Source: Clostridium lentum
Lineage (GTDB): Bacteria > Bacillota > Clostridia > Clostridiales > Clostridiaceae
Direction: 5' to 3'
Length of the DNA stretch: 64,000 nucleotides
Assembly (NCBI RefSeq): GCF_014287815.1
Contig: NZ_JACOOQ010000016.1
Span: 11,848-75,847 of the forward strand
Both the position numbers and the translations under genes were made by a program. Under the pieces are notes generated by a model. It was given only the letters and a program-made list of their open reading frames with translations, was not told the origin of the DNA and made no database searches. Positions 54,413 to 63,905 of this stretch are shown piece after piece. Position 1 is the first letter of the stretch, and every line of letters begins with the position of its first letter.

Positions 54413-55234
54413 ATGAATTTAAATGATGAAATGGTCGAAATGATGAAATTCTATGAATTTTATAAAAAAATAAAAGCAAGTGAAGAAAAAGATAAGTTAA
54501 CTAATAAAAATTCTGAACTTTTTCATAAAACAGAGGAAGCAATTCATAAATCTAGAGAAGTAGAGTTAAATAGCTATAATAAAAAAGTAAATTCATCAAA
54601 TAAAACAGAGGGAGCAAATACAAAAGATAAAAAAAGACTTAAAAAAAATCATATGGCTACAAGACCATTGGATAGAAACGAATATGAGGAAATAATTAAG
54701 TTATGTAATAGTGGTTTTACATATATAGATAAAAACACAGGGAAAGAGAGAACTTTTAGAAAAAATACTTCTCTAGCTTTTGCTTTTGTTTTACAAGCTA
54801 CTTTAGGTTTTAGAGCAAGTGATATAGTTAATTTAAGGATACGTGATTTTAGTAGAAATAAGTTTTCTGTTCAAGAAATAAAAACTGGTAAATGGCAAAA
54901 TAGAGAAATAAATGATCATATGTATCAAAAAATATTAGAATATTCTATTGAAAACAACTTAGATAAAGATGATTACATATATCCTAACAAAATAAGAAAT
55001 ATGCAACAACAATTAAAGATAATTACTGATTATTTAGGATATAAGAACATTGGCACTCATTCATTCAGAAAGCTATTTGCTCATACCATATATGAAGAAT
55101 CAAATCATGATATAGAATTAGTAAGACATGTCTTAAATCATGGTGATATCAGAACAACCATGAGATACTTAGGCGTAAGTCAAAAAAGAGTTAAAGAAGT
55201 TATTGATAAAATTGATTTTTCTTATATATTATAA
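54413..55234 (+). CDS. Tyrosine recombinase / integrase
   Basis: 273-aa recombinase. Its catalytic domain (about 80-273) has the full set: Arg134 (LGFRASD), Lys157 in the QEIKTGK turn, His216 and Arg219 (GTHSFRK), His243 (LNHGD) and nucleophile Tyr252 (TMRYLG). The N-terminal 75 residues are a charged, Lys/Asn/Glu-rich helix-forming stretch and not the usual SAM-like core-binding domain, so it is short for an integrase. AAAGGA lies 9 nt before ATG 54413. Four CGCAGTT repeats in its leader are likely binding sites. It has no transposon or phage neighbours. Its layout recalls plasmid resolvase-type recombinases of clostridia and bacilli. Confidence 0.88.
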   Translation: MNLNDEMVEMMKFYEFYKKIKASEEKDKLTNKNSELFHKTEEAIHKSREVELNSYNKKVNSSNKTEGANTKDKKRLKKNHMATRPLDRNEYEEIIKLCNSGFTYIDKNTGKERTFRKNTSLAFAFVLQATLGFRASDIVNLRIRDFSRNKFSVQEIKTGKWQNREINDHMYQKILEYSIENNLDKDDYIYPNKIRNMQQQLKIITDYLGYKNIGTHSFRKLFAHTIYEESNHDIELVRHVLNHGDIRTTMRYLGVSQKRVKEVIDKIDFSYIL

Positions 55235-55237
55235 AAG

Positions 55238-55275
55238 AAGAGGATATAGTTATTTACATATAGCTATATCCTCTT
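55238..55275. terminator. Bidirectional terminator, recombinase / MocR
   Basis: AAGAGGATATAG (55238-55249) / CTATATCCTCTT (55264-55275), between convergent genes. Confidence 0.85.
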
Positions 55276-55277
55276 TA

Positions 55278-56726
55278 TTACTGAATTTTAAGTTCATCTA
55301 CACATTCACTTATTATCCTAATTCCCTCTTCTATTTCTTCCATTGTAATACGAGATAATCCTAGTCTCAATGTATCTGTTTTTTCATTATTAACATCAAA
55401 AATATCACCTGGAGCAAAGATAACTTTTCTTTCGTAGCATTTCTGAAGTAGTTTCCTTGAATCAATTCCTTCAATTGCTATATACACATGCATACCATAT
55501 TCTCCCCAGATATATTTAGGTTTTAAATATTTATCAAGGCACTTTATGGCGAAATCATGTTTTTCCTTATAATACTTTCGAGTTCTTTTTATCTGTTTTT
55601 CAAAAGCTCCACTCCTCAGATATTCATATAAAATTGCTTGATCTAAAAAAGATGTATGAATATTATAGCAGCGTTTAACACTTTCTAAGGTATCAACTAT
55701 CTTCTTATCAGCTAAAACCCAACCAACTCTGATTCCTGGGAAAAGTATTTTGGAAAAACTCCCAATATAAATTACACCATTATTCTTTCCATCAAAAGCT
55801 GCTAAAGGAGCTATATGAGAATTGTTATAATGTAACTCCTCATTAAATCCATCTTCAATTATAGGTACATTATATTGCTTAAATAAATTATATATCTTAA
55901 AACGCTTTTCACCATTAATAACTATTCCTGTAGGATTATTATAAGATGGAGTAAGATAACCTATTTTTATTTGATTATTTTTCAATTTATATTCAAGTTC
56001 CATTAAATCAATACCATCTTCAGCTATATCAACACCTATTAAATTAAGTTTATGAAGCTTCATTAATTTGATGCTTGTATTATGAGTTGGATTTTCGCAA
56101 AGTATATTATCACCAGCATTAGTATAAGAGGATAATATAAGCTGTAACCCTTCCGTAAATCCATTGGTGATAATAAAATCCTTGTTATCAGTATTAACAC
56201 CCTTCTTATTCATATATAGGTGAAGATAATCAATTAAAGGTTTATATCCCTGTGCATACCCATAGTTTAATATTTTATGTCCTTCTAATGCTATCCTATT
56301 TAAAAATGCTTTTTTAAATTCTTCTACATCAAATAATTCTCCATCTGGAGAAATACTTTTAAAGGAAATCATTCCTCTTTCCCACGGAATTTCACTTTTT
56401 ACAGTATCGAGATAGCATGATAAATCAGCATATTCATTACTCTTTTTTTCCCATTCAATATTCCATTCACCTTTTAAAGCTATATTTTTATCAGTAACAA
56501 AGGTACCTTTACCTTTAATAGTATATACAACACCTTCCAATTCTAAATTTTCATAAGCTGTAATTACAGAATTACGACTTACACCTATTATCTTAGATAA
56601 TTCTCTAGTAGCTGGAAGCTTACTGTTAGATGATAATATTCCATTTTCTATAGTTTTTTTAATATGTTTTTCTATTTGATAATAAATTGGTTCATTGGAA
56701 TTTAATTTCAAGTTAGAAAATATCAT
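55278..56726 (-). CDS. MocR/PdxR-type regulator (GntR + aminotransferase fold)
   Basis: 482-aa chimeric regulator. Residues about 10-75 are a GntR winged helix (EPIYYQIEKHIKKTIENGIL and LPATRELSKIIGVSRNSVIT). A linker of about 50 residues leads to a fold-type I aminotransferase domain that binds PLP; the lysine is in YIGSFSKILFPGIRVGWV (about 325). Known members control vitamin B6, GABA or taurine genes. No pdxST or gab genes are adjacent, so the target is unknown. ATG 56726 is chosen with GGAGG 8 nt upstream; the GTG at 56735 lies inside the ribosome site. Confidence 0.9.
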   Translation of the reverse strand: MIFSNLKLNSNEPIYYQIEKHIKKTIENGILSSNSKLPATRELSKIIGVSRNSVITAYENLELEGVVYTIKGKGTFVTDKNIALKGEWNIEWEKKSNEYADLSCYLDTVKSEIPWERGMISFKSISPDGELFDVEEFKKAFLNRIALEGHKILNYGYAQGYKPLIDYLHLYMNKKGVNTDNKDFIITNGFTEGLQLILSSYTNAGDNILCENPTHNTSIKLMKLHKLNLIGVDIAEDGIDLMELEYKLKNNQIKIGYLTPSYNNPTGIVINGEKRFKIYNLFKQYNVPIIEDGFNEELHYNNSHIAPLAAFDGKNNGVIYIGSFSKILFPGIRVGWVLADKKIVDTLESVKRCYNIHTSFLDQAILYEYLRSGAFEKQIKRTRKYYKEKHDFAIKCLDKYLKPKYIWGEYGMHVYIAIEGIDSRKLLQKCYERKVIFAPGDIFDVNNEKTDTLRLGLSRITMEEIEEGIRIISECVDELKIQ

Positions 56727-56768
56727 ATTTCTCACCTCCAGTACCTAATTTTATAAAAAATATCTTTT

Positions 56769-57266
56769 TTAAATATATTCATTGCTAATAAATAAACCTT
56801 CTGACTTAAATATATCCATAATAAATTTTAAATCCTTACAGCCAAAATTAATAATTTTAACCTTCCAATAGCTTATTTCTAGACCAATTTTTAAATCATT
56901 AAATACAAAATACATTTCTTCATTTAAAATAGTTAAATTATACATTACATCATCAATAAACCTATTTATATCTTTATAATATTCTAAAAAACTAACACCA
57001 TCTTCATAATCATCATTTAAAAAGTAAATATTATCATCAAAAATATAAAGTTTGCTTAAAGCCGCAACAAACTTATTAGCAACATTATAATTATTATTGC
57101 AAAGTATCTGCTTTTCAAACTCATCATACTTACTATTTTTAAATCCTTTTGGTACTACTGAAATAATAAATATATTTTTACATTCCCTTTGCTTATAATT
57201 TTCATCTGCTAATTTTTGAAATAGGATACGTATAGCTTTATTCTCATTAATAGTTTTTTCTGACAC
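56769..57266 (-). CDS. Unknown 165-aa protein
   Basis: A 165-aa acidic cytosolic protein without recognised domain. It is helix- and strand-mixed, with many Asn, Asp, Phe and Tyr, for example NIFIISVVPKGFKNSKYDEFE and FLNDDYEDGVSFLEYYKDIN. The start is GTG 57266: AAGGAG is followed directly by an in-frame ATG that is too close, and the GTG is 9 nt away, the same arrangement as at 4145. It lies 42 nt upstream of the MocR gene on the same strand, so the two may be co-transcribed. It diverges from a methyltransferase gene. No function can be assigned. Confidence 0.55.
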   Translation of the reverse strand: MSEKTINENKAIRILFQKLADENYKQRECKNIFIISVVPKGFKNSKYDEFEKQILCNNNYNVANKFVAALSKLYIFDDNIYFLNDDYEDGVSFLEYYKDINRFIDDVMYNLTILNEEMYFVFNDLKIGLEISYWKVKIINFGCKDLKFIMDIFKSEGLFISNEYI

Positions 57267-57470
57267 ATTAAACATCTCCTTATACAAAAACATAATAATA
57301 CCCTTAATAATATTATAGTACTAATTATTTCATAAATAAATTTAAATTTTAATCTACCTATATAATTTATATTTAAAAAATATAGTATAATAAATATGAT
57401 ATAAATATATTAAGTTAACCTACTTATATATTTATATATAAATTACATTAACATGAAAAGGATAAGATAC

Positions 57471-58079
57471 ATGGAACAAAGCTTTGAAAAATTATTAAAC
57501 ATCTCCACCAGTGGCAATCAAAAAAACTTTAATGAATTTATTCATTATAATAGATATGAACCAACTTCTTATTATGTATTAGAAGCCATACTTCATAATT
57601 ATCCTCTTTTAGAAAGTGATAATATTGTTGACTTTGGTTCTGGTAAAGGTAGACTTAACTTCTTTTTAAATTATTTCTTTAAATGTAAAGTTACTGGCGT
57701 AGAAATGAATAAGTACTACTATGAAGAGGCTTTAGAAAATATGAAAAACTATTTAAGTAAAAATAAGGGACATGATTGTTCTAAGATATCATTTGTTAAC
57801 TGTATTGCTGAGGATTATGAAATAAATTCTAAGGAAAATAAATTTTATTTCTTTAATCCTTTTTCTGTACAGATTTTTATTAAGGTAGTAACTAACATAA
57901 TTTACTCCGTAGTAGATGAATACAGACCAGTGGACTTAATTCTCTATTATCCATCCGATGATTACATATATTACTTAGAAAATTACACAATATTCCAGCT
58001 TATAAAAGAAATTAAGTTAAATAAGCATTATGAACAAGATAATAGGGAAAAAATCCTCGTATATAGACTTCAATATTAA
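57471..58079 (+). CDS. Class I SAM-dependent methyltransferase
   Basis: 202-aa methyltransferase. The SAM-binding motif I is NIVDFGSGKGRLNFFLNYF (about 57-75), followed by the acidic strand KVTGVEMNKYYYEEA. Motif IV, which often tells the substrate, reads FYFFNPFSVQIF, an N-P-F pattern rather than the NPPY of adenine methylases. The opening NRYEPTSYYVLEAIL is typical of small uncharacterised methyltransferases that act on small molecules or proteins. Substrate unknown. ATG 57471 follows AAAAGGA by 8 nt; an earlier in-frame ATG at 57453 comes before that site. It ends in a terminator shared with nfo. Confidence 0.82.
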   Translation: MEQSFEKLLNISTSGNQKNFNEFIHYNRYEPTSYYVLEAILHNYPLLESDNIVDFGSGKGRLNFFLNYFFKCKVTGVEMNKYYYEEALENMKNYLSKNKGHDCSKISFVNCIAEDYEINSKENKFYFFNPFSVQIFIKVVTNIIYSVVDEYRPVDLILYYPSDDYIYYLENYTIFQLIKEIKLNKHYEQDNREKILVYRLQY

Positions 58080-58097
58080 ATAAAAAATCACACCATG

Positions 58098-58140
58098 AAT
58101 TATCCAAGGTTACATCATTTTGATATAACCTTGGATAATT
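58098..58140. terminator. Bidirectional terminator, methyltransferase / nfo
   Basis: AATTATCCAAGGTT (58098-58111) / AACCTTGGATAATT (58127-58140), 15-nt loop, between convergent genes. Confidence 0.8.
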
Positions 58141-58157
58141 TATTTATATTTAATATA

Positions 58158-58994
58158 TTAATTATATTCATATGCTGCTCTTAGCATCTCAATTTCTTTA
58201 GCATATCCATCTAATTCATTAGGAGTTTCTAAGAAGAATGGTATATTTTTCAACTTAGGATGATTAATTATTTTCTTAATAGCTTCAAATCCTATCTCAC
58301 CTTCACCAATCTTCTCATGTCTATCTTTGTGGCTGTTAAATGGGTTTTTACTATCATTTAAATGTATAGCATGTAGTCTATCAAGTCCAATTATTCTATC
58401 AAACTCTTCTAAAACTCCATCTAAATCATTAACTATATCATAACCAGCATCATATACATGGCAAGTGTCTAAACAAACACCCATTTTTTCCTTTAACTCA
58501 ACTCTGCTTATTATTTCAGCTATTTCTTCAAATGTTCTTCCTACTTCTGTACCTTTTCCAGCCATAGTTTCCAGTAGCACAATAGTTGTATGCTCTGGCT
58601 TTAATACTTTATTAAGCATTTCAACTATATAGTTTATTCCTACATCTACGCCTTGCTTTACATGACTTCCTGGATGGAAATTGTAAAGACTTGTTGGTAA
58701 ATATTTTAGCCTTTCTAAATCATCAGCCATCATTTCTGTTGCAAATTGTCTTGTGCTTTCATCAGCAGAACATCCATTAAGAGTATATGGTGCATGAGCT
58801 AATATTTTAGCGAATTTATTTTCTTCCATTAACTTTCTTAAAGCTAATATATCTTTTTCATCTATATCTTTTGCTTTTCCGCCTCTTGGGTTACGTGTAA
58901 AATATTGAAAAGTATTAGCTCCTATTTTAATAGCTTCTTTTCCCATATTTTCATAACCTTTTGTAGTCGATAAATGACATCCTATGTTTAACAT
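58158..58994 (-). CDS. nfo: Endonuclease IV
   Basis: 278-aa AP endonuclease that cuts 5' to abasic sites in base-excision repair. Three-zinc TIM-barrel enzyme: [17 protein letters not shown] at the start, [28 protein letters not shown] (metal Glu), [15 protein letters not shown] (Asp and His ligands), [22 protein letters not shown] and PFFLETPN. All family ligands are visible. GGAGG lies 5-9 nt before ATG 58994. The next gene on the same strand, uvsE, encodes another TIM-barrel repair endonuclease, so the pair makes a small repair cluster. Confidence 0.95.
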   Translation of the reverse strand: MLNIGCHLSTTKGYENMGKEAIKIGANTFQYFTRNPRGGKAKDIDEKDILALRKLMEENKFAKILAHAPYTLNGCSADESTRQFATEMMADDLERLKYLPTSLYNFHPGSHVKQGVDVGINYIVEMLNKVLKPEHTTIVLLETMAGKGTEVGRTFEEIAEIISRVELKEKMGVCLDTCHVYDAGYDIVNDLDGVLEEFDRIIGLDRLHAIHLNDSKNPFNSHKDRHEKIGEGEIGFEAIKKIINHPKLKNIPFFLETPNELDGYAKEIEMLRAAYEYN

Positions 58995-59111
58995 TTAATC
59001 CTCCAATTTATCTAAATCATACTATATGTATTCTTTTTATTTATATTTCTATAATACTATACTGCACTTCTATTATCAACTAATAATAATTATTTAATAA
59101 TTCACTATTAC

Positions 59112-60065
59112 TTATACCTCAAAGGTTGTTTCATCTATCCAGTGATAATACTCCTTAATATCATCTACTAATTTAAACAAAGCTATATCTTTTTCCTTGC
59201 ATTCTAGCATAACATCAAAATCTCTATGGAGTTCTTTAGCTGAATTAATAAATTTCATAAATTCTTCGCTATTAATATAATCAGCATGTTTTCTATCGAA
59301 TTTACCTTCTCTTGGTGATGAAAAATGTATTTTAGGTGGAAGAGGCTGATTATTCCATGTATTAACGATTTCTGCCCAAATATCATTTATGTTTTCACCA
59401 TTATTGTTACAATTATGATGATGTACATCTAATACCATAGGAATATTTAAAGCTTTACAAAGTTTTAGAGTTTCTGCTTCTGTATAAGTTTTATCATCAT
59501 TTTCTAAAATCACCTTATTTTTTACTCTTTCAGGATAAGTACTAAAATTATGTATAAATCTTTCCATACCAGCTTCCTTTCCACCAGTAGCTCCTCCAAC
59601 ATGTAGTACCATCTTACCCTTATCATAATGCATTTCTTCAAACCAATCTACATGAATATTTAATATGGTCTTAGTACTTTCCACAACAGCAGGATTTACA
59701 CTATTAATTACGTTAAATTCATCAGGATGAGTATCAACTCGCATATTATATTCATTTATAAGACTTCCTATATACTCAAAATCCTTTTTAAACATCTTCC
59801 TATACTCAAAGTATTTCACTTCTGGATGTGTTATTAATGGTATTAAGGCAGAAGTAATTCTATAAAAGTGTATATTATTTTCAATATTATATTTAATATG
59901 TTTTTCCAATCCATTTAAATTTGAAGCTATGACAGTTTTTAGCTTTTCAATCTTTTTTTCATCTGATAAAATCTTTTGATAATTGCTATATGTTACAGTA
60001 CTAGAGCTAGTAGCTTTCTTTCCTAACTTATTAGAAATAGCAACATAACCTAACCTTACAATCAT
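59112..60065 (-). CDS. uvsE: UV damage endonuclease UvsE
   Basis: 317-aa UVDE-family endonuclease, which nicks 5' to UV photoproducts and some other lesions. The protein opens MIVRLGYVAISNKLG, the standard start, with FYRITSALIPLITHPEV (about 67-83), RVDTHPDEFNVINS (metal ligands), LHVGGATGGKE, ILENDD and VLDVHHHNCNNNG (His cluster) and HFSSPREGK. These match the three-metal UVDE active site. Spore-formers use the enzyme for repair on germination. It lies 117 nt upstream of nfo on the same strand. No LexA box was seen in its upstream region. Confidence 0.95.
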   Translation of the reverse strand: MIVRLGYVAISNKLGKKATSSSTVTYSNYQKILSDEKKIEKLKTVIASNLNGLEKHIKYNIENNIHFYRITSALIPLITHPEVKYFEYRKMFKKDFEYIGSLINEYNMRVDTHPDEFNVINSVNPAVVESTKTILNIHVDWFEEMHYDKGKMVLHVGGATGGKEAGMERFIHNFSTYPERVKNKVILENDDKTYTEAETLKLCKALNIPMVLDVHHHNCNNNGENINDIWAEIVNTWNNQPLPPKIHFSSPREGKFDRKHADYINSEEFMKFINSAKELHRDFDVMLECKEKDIALFKLVDDIKEYYHWIDETTFEV

Positions 60066-60177
60066 TTTTAATTCACCGTCCTTGTTTATATTGTGTCCTA
60101 ACTTTGAAAGTTAATTATTTTTTCTTATGATATAAGAAAAAATAATTATAATAAACCGTCCTCTTTCTTAAGGTTAT

Positions 60178-61560
60178 TTACTTTTCTTCATAACAAATTA
60201 CTGGTGTTCCTGCTTCAATTTCTGCAAATATTTTTTTAGCTAAATATTTAGGTGCATTTATACAGCCATGAGTACCATCATTTATATATATATCTCCACC
60301 ATAAGAATATCTCCAAGAAGCATCATGAAGCCCTATATTTCCATTAAAAGGCATCCAATAGGTAACTTTAGCTTCGTAGTTTGCGCCGCGCAAGGTAGAA
60401 TTTTCCTGTTTATATGTTATTTCATATATCCCAATAGGCGTACCATTTCCATTACTAACATTACCAGACACAATATCACCCTGTGCTATTAGTTCTCCAT
60501 CTTTATAATACCAAATATGCTGTTTAGTAATATTTATTTCCAAATAGCTATCACCAAAATCATTTTCTCCTCTGCAAACACCCTTTTGCAAATATTCAGG
60601 TTCTTTTTCTACGATAGATCCATTTTCAATATATTCTTTTAATATCTGAGCTTCCTTCTTTTTATTAATCCTCCAACCATAATAACCACCAGATATACTT
60701 AATGTTTTTCCTGTTGAGGTTTTAAATTCACGTGCTACACCTACAGTGTCATATTTTTTTGCTAGAGTTGTAATATAATTTATAATTTGCTGATCATCCA
60801 TGGATACATTTAATTCATCATCTATCTTTATCCATTGATTTATTAATGAATAATCTACTATTTCAGTTTCATCACTAAATACATAAGTTACCTTAGAAGA
60901 CATATATTTATCTATGATCTTTTTACCTTGTTTTACCTTCTTAGAATAAGAACAGTATTTAGGATTTATATAACAATTAGATTCATCTAGATTCAAAAGT
61001 ATCTGATCTGTGTATATTGACTTTTCTATTTCTGAATATACTTTTTCTTTATTAAGGTAATTACCATAAACTTCATCTACTATGACAAATTCAGTATCAA
61101 TAAAAATAAAACTAGCATTTTCTGGATAAATAATTTCATCTTCATTAAAAAATTCTAGTTTATCTATTTTATTCTTAAGTAACTCTTCATCATAAGAATA
61201 AATATTTTTTATTATATAATTGTTCCTTTTAAATATATCTATTATCCATAAAAATGAATTTTGTTTTTTAACTATAGTGTCAATCTCATCATTGTCTATA
61301 TATTTAAAATTTATACCACTTAAATCAATATCACTACTTTTTTCTCGTCCTTCTATAAGTAGTCTATACTCTCCAATAGTAGTTTTTATATGATTAGTTG
61401 CTTTATTTAAATTCATACAAGATAAATCAATTCCATTAATACTTGTCCCAATTAAGAAATGACTTTTAAAAAAGCAACCAATTATAATATACACTATAAT
61501 AAATATTATAAATAATGTTATGCCCTTCTTAAACATTATATTATCCAAATTTCTTTTCAT
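60178..61560 (-). CDS. L,D-transpeptidase with YoaR-like/PG-binding domain
   Basis: 460-aa membrane-anchored cell-wall enzyme. One N-terminal membrane helix (about 13-32) is followed by an extracellular region (about 60-320) of the peptidoglycan-binding 4 (YoaR-like) type, then a YkuD L,D-transpeptidase domain (about 335-458). The active site is GTHGCINAP with the catalytic Cys near 441, preceded by the conserved IGLHDASWR. It forms 3-3 crosslinks or attaches proteins to peptidoglycan, and the clostridial members are abundant. ATG 61560 has AAAGGA upstream. No operon partner is obvious. Confidence 0.92.
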   Translation of the reverse strand: MKRNLDNIMFKKGITLFIIFIIVYIIIGCFFKSHFLIGTSINGIDLSCMNLNKATNHIKTTIGEYRLLIEGREKSSDIDLSGINFKYIDNDEIDTIVKKQNSFLWIIDIFKRNNYIIKNIYSYDEELLKNKIDKLEFFNEDEIIYPENASFIFIDTEFVIVDEVYGNYLNKEKVYSEIEKSIYTDQILLNLDESNCYINPKYCSYSKKVKQGKKIIDKYMSSKVTYVFSDETEIVDYSLINQWIKIDDELNVSMDDQQIINYITTLAKKYDTVGVAREFKTSTGKTLSISGGYYGWRINKKKEAQILKEYIENGSIVEKEPEYLQKGVCRGENDFGDSYLEINITKQHIWYYKDGELIAQGDIVSGNVSNGNGTPIGIYEITYKQENSTLRGANYEAKVTYWMPFNGNIGLHDASWRYSYGGDIYINDGTHGCINAPKYLAKKIFAEIEAGTPVICYEEK

Positions 61561-61730
61561 AGTATAATAGTCCTTTCATTTTAAATTGTCTATCAATACT
61601 ATATATAATTATGTTTAATTCTATTTATTCATGCATTATAAGTAATATATTATATAAGAGGAGCAAAACTATAAAAAAACTTCCACTAATTTTATATTTA
61701 TTATAAAAACTAAGCTGCACATATTGTATC

Positions 61731-62321
61731 CTATAAATTATTTGAGATTCTAATCTTATATTCATTTTCAATTATGTTATTAATAATCATATTCATTATA
61801 GTATTACATACATAACAGGCATATCTTAAGTCATTCTCATAACTACTATCGCTTTCATATTCACTTAACATTTCATTGAGAAACTCAACAACTTTCGTAG
61901 GTTTAATTTCTGTATTTTTTTCAGCTGTAAAATTATATTCCTTTGCTATCTTATCTAAATTCTTTTCATAGATTAAATGTTCCTTTACTATATTAGCACT
62001 TTTAAATTCCCACCTTTGATTATGTGGTAGACAGAAATAGTCACAAAGAAAATGACATATCACTCCTAACTCTTGATTAAACTTATTAATACTATAGTTT
62101 GTATATAAATCTTTAATTGATAAATTACTTAAAAATTCAATTTTATTAATTATCATAATAAAGCTTTCATCTTTATAATGCTTCTTTAGCTTGTACTTAG
62201 AAACACAATCGGGTTTTATATTGCCCCAGATAAAATGAGTTTCTTTTATTAAAGCCTTCTTATCATAATCCATATTTTCAAATATTTTTCTGCCCATTAG
62301 CATATGAGTATTTATTAACAT
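61731..62321 (-). CDS. Zinc-dependent phospholipase C-like protein
   Basis: 196-aa protein of the zinc-dependent phospholipase C/S1-P1 nuclease fold. Pattern: NTHMLMGRKIFENMD at the start (first His ligand), FIWGNIKPDCVSKYKL (Asp ligand) and LGVICHFLCDYFCLPHNQRWEF near 94-115 with the His-x3-Asp pair. It lacks a signal peptide, unlike the secreted toxin-type enzyme, and also lacks the C2-like membrane-binding domain, so it is an intracellular relative whose substrate is unknown. GGTTAC is only a weak ribosome site before ATG 62321. It stands alone. Confidence 0.82.
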   Translation of the reverse strand: MLINTHMLMGRKIFENMDYDKKALIKETHFIWGNIKPDCVSKYKLKKHYKDESFIMIINKIEFLSNLSIKDLYTNYSINKFNQELGVICHFLCDYFCLPHNQRWEFKSANIVKEHLIYEKNLDKIAKEYNFTAEKNTEIKPTKVVEFLNEMLSEYESDSSYENDLRYACYVCNTIMNMIINNIIENEYKIRISNNL

Positions 62322-62463
62322 AATGTAACCTTCTTTATTATCTTATTATTAATATAATAGTATGTTCATCTAATATTAACAATATGTATTATAAGGTAAT
62401 TATGTAATACTTTTAAATATATTTTAAGTTTTTGTATTTTAGCTCAAAAAAATTTTATTTTTA

Positions 62464-63384
62464 CTAGTTGTATTTTTTTCTTATCTCTTCAAGCTTTTGA
62501 AGAATTAAATTTTTTCTATTTTCGATTTCCACATCTTCATTGCTATGTTTTTTTAATATTTCTTCTTTAAAATTTCTAAATTTATAATTAAATTTAGTAG
62601 AATAAGCTGTTGGATATCCTTGTACTAGTCGCTCTTTAATAAAGCTTAATTTAGCTACTTCTTTCCTTATTCCATTTGATAATCCCTCTATTTTATCTTT
62701 TAATGTATCTACAGAAGTCTTTATCTTATTACTAAACTCACTGATATCACCTTCATTACCATCTTTAATATAATATAACTGATTAGATGCATTATTAAGT
62801 ATTAATTCAATTTCAGATTTTAATTCTTTTATCTCACTTAAAGCTTTCTCTGATTTCTCCATAAGTTTATTTATATCGATAGTAGCTTTAATGGACGTTA
62901 TTGTATCAGCAATTACAAATAATGTTACTACTATAGATATAATCATAACAAATCTATCATCCAGTAATAATACATATCTTTCTATAGGTTTATGAACAAA
63001 TTGTATAAGTAATATAGATAGTACACCCCAAAACAATGAACATACAAGACAAATTCTGCCCTTATATTGTATCTTGTAATAGCTATAATCCCAATATTTA
63101 ACCTTAAATATTGTTTCCATAAGCCAGCCAGTAAAATATTCTAATATAGTAGCTCCTATCATACCAACAAAATAAACAGCCAAAAGATTACCTCTAAAAG
63201 GTAAGGTTATAAATAGTACTAATACAGCTCCTAAACCATATATTGGTAGAAGAGGCCCGCTTAAAAAACCTCTATTTATCATTTTTTTACTTTCAACTGA
63301 TACAATTGTTGACTCAATGCACCATCCTAGAAAACAATATATATAAAAAAATATTAACCATTGATATATATTATATAATCCCAT
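62464..63384 (-). CDS. CmpB-like membrane protein (putative ABC transporter type IV)
   Basis: 306-aa protein. Residues about 8-165 carry four or five membrane helices with the family pattern FYIYCFLGWCIESTIVSVE (about 13-31), RGFLSGPLLPIYGLGAVLV (38-56) and LEYFTGWLMETIFKVKYWDYS (about 81-101), which match the Pfam ABC_trans_CmpB family. Residues about 170-306 are a charged, coiled-coil-like cytosolic tail. The family name suggests an ABC permease, but no ATPase gene is adjacent and the function is not established. GGATAAAT precedes ATG 63384. A 200-nt AT-rich gap with no feature follows upstream to mntP. Confidence 0.83.
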   Translation of the reverse strand: MGLYNIYQWLIFFYIYCFLGWCIESTIVSVESKKMINRGFLSGPLLPIYGLGAVLVLFITLPFRGNLLAVYFVGMIGATILEYFTGWLMETIFKVKYWDYSYYKIQYKGRICLVCSLFWGVLSILLIQFVHKPIERYVLLLDDRFVMIISIVVTLFVIADTITSIKATIDINKLMEKSEKALSEIKELKSEIELILNNASNQLYYIKDGNEGDISEFSNKIKTSVDTLKDKIEGLSNGIRKEVAKLSFIKERLVQGYPTAYSTKFNYKFRNFKEEILKKHSNEDVEIENRKNLILQKLEEIRKKYN

Positions 63385-63577
63385 CTTATTTATCCTTTCT
63401 TTTTTAAATATCTTATAAAAACTATATATACTTATTTTACCACTTTTTATTTATTTTTTCTCTTTGCTTGTAAAATTTTCTTATTTTTAATCTTCTTTTA
63501 TATAAAAAACAGCCTCTCTTATTTAAAAAACTCTAACTTATTATTTAATTATTTGCACTAATTTTTAAAATACAAAA

Positions 63578-63597
63578 AAGGAGTATTGCTACTCCTT
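63578..63597 (-). terminator. Terminator after the half-length mntP
   Basis: AAGGAGTA (63578-63585) / TACTCCTT (63590-63597), loop of four, T6 on the minus strand; it overlaps the stop codon. Confidence 0.8.
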
Positions 63598-63859
63598 ATA
63601 TTATTCCAGTATGTTCTAATAATATTTTTAAACCTATGCAAATTAAGATTACTCCACCAAGTAATTCTGCTTTAGACTTAAATTTATCACCAAATACATT
63701 CCCTATCTTTACTCCAGACATTGATATTACAAGTGTAATAATACCTATCAAAGTAACAGCTGGTATTATGCTTACCTTTAAGAATGCAAAAGTTATCCCT
63801 ACAGCAAAAGCATCCATTGCAAGTCCTACTGAAAGAATTATTAATTCAATTAATCCCAT
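63596..63859 (-). CDS. Half-length MntP-like manganese efflux protein
   Basis: 87-aa membrane protein, about half of MntP (about 185 aa). It begins like full MntP (MGLIELIILSVGLAMDAFAVG, in two parts) but then goes straight into the second-repeat sequence (ITFAFLKVSIIPAVTLIGIIT, then SGVKIGNVFGDKFKSKAELLGG) and ends with the normal C-terminus. MntP is an internal duplication whose two halves both contain an xMDAxAVG-like segment, so this looks like a deletion between repeats. It keeps a ribosome site (GAGG), an intact frame and a terminator, so it may still be made, working as a homodimer or as a relic. Confidence 0.75.
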   Translation of the reverse strand: MGLIELIILSVGLAMDAFAVGITFAFLKVSIIPAVTLIGIITLVISMSGVKIGNVFGDKFKSKAELLGGVILICIGLKILLEHTGII

Positions 63860-63885
63860 ATTATTTCCTCATTTCATTAGTAGTT

Positions 63886-63905
63886 AGTGTAAAGTTTTTT
63901 ACACT
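63886..63905. promoter_or_regulatory. Palindrome upstream of the half-length mntP
   Basis: AGTGTAAA (63886-63893) / TTTACACT (63898-63905), 4-nt spacer, 27 nt before the ATG. It is a plausible operator; no manganese riboswitch is visible in the 141 nt that remain to the window edge. Confidence 0.5.
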
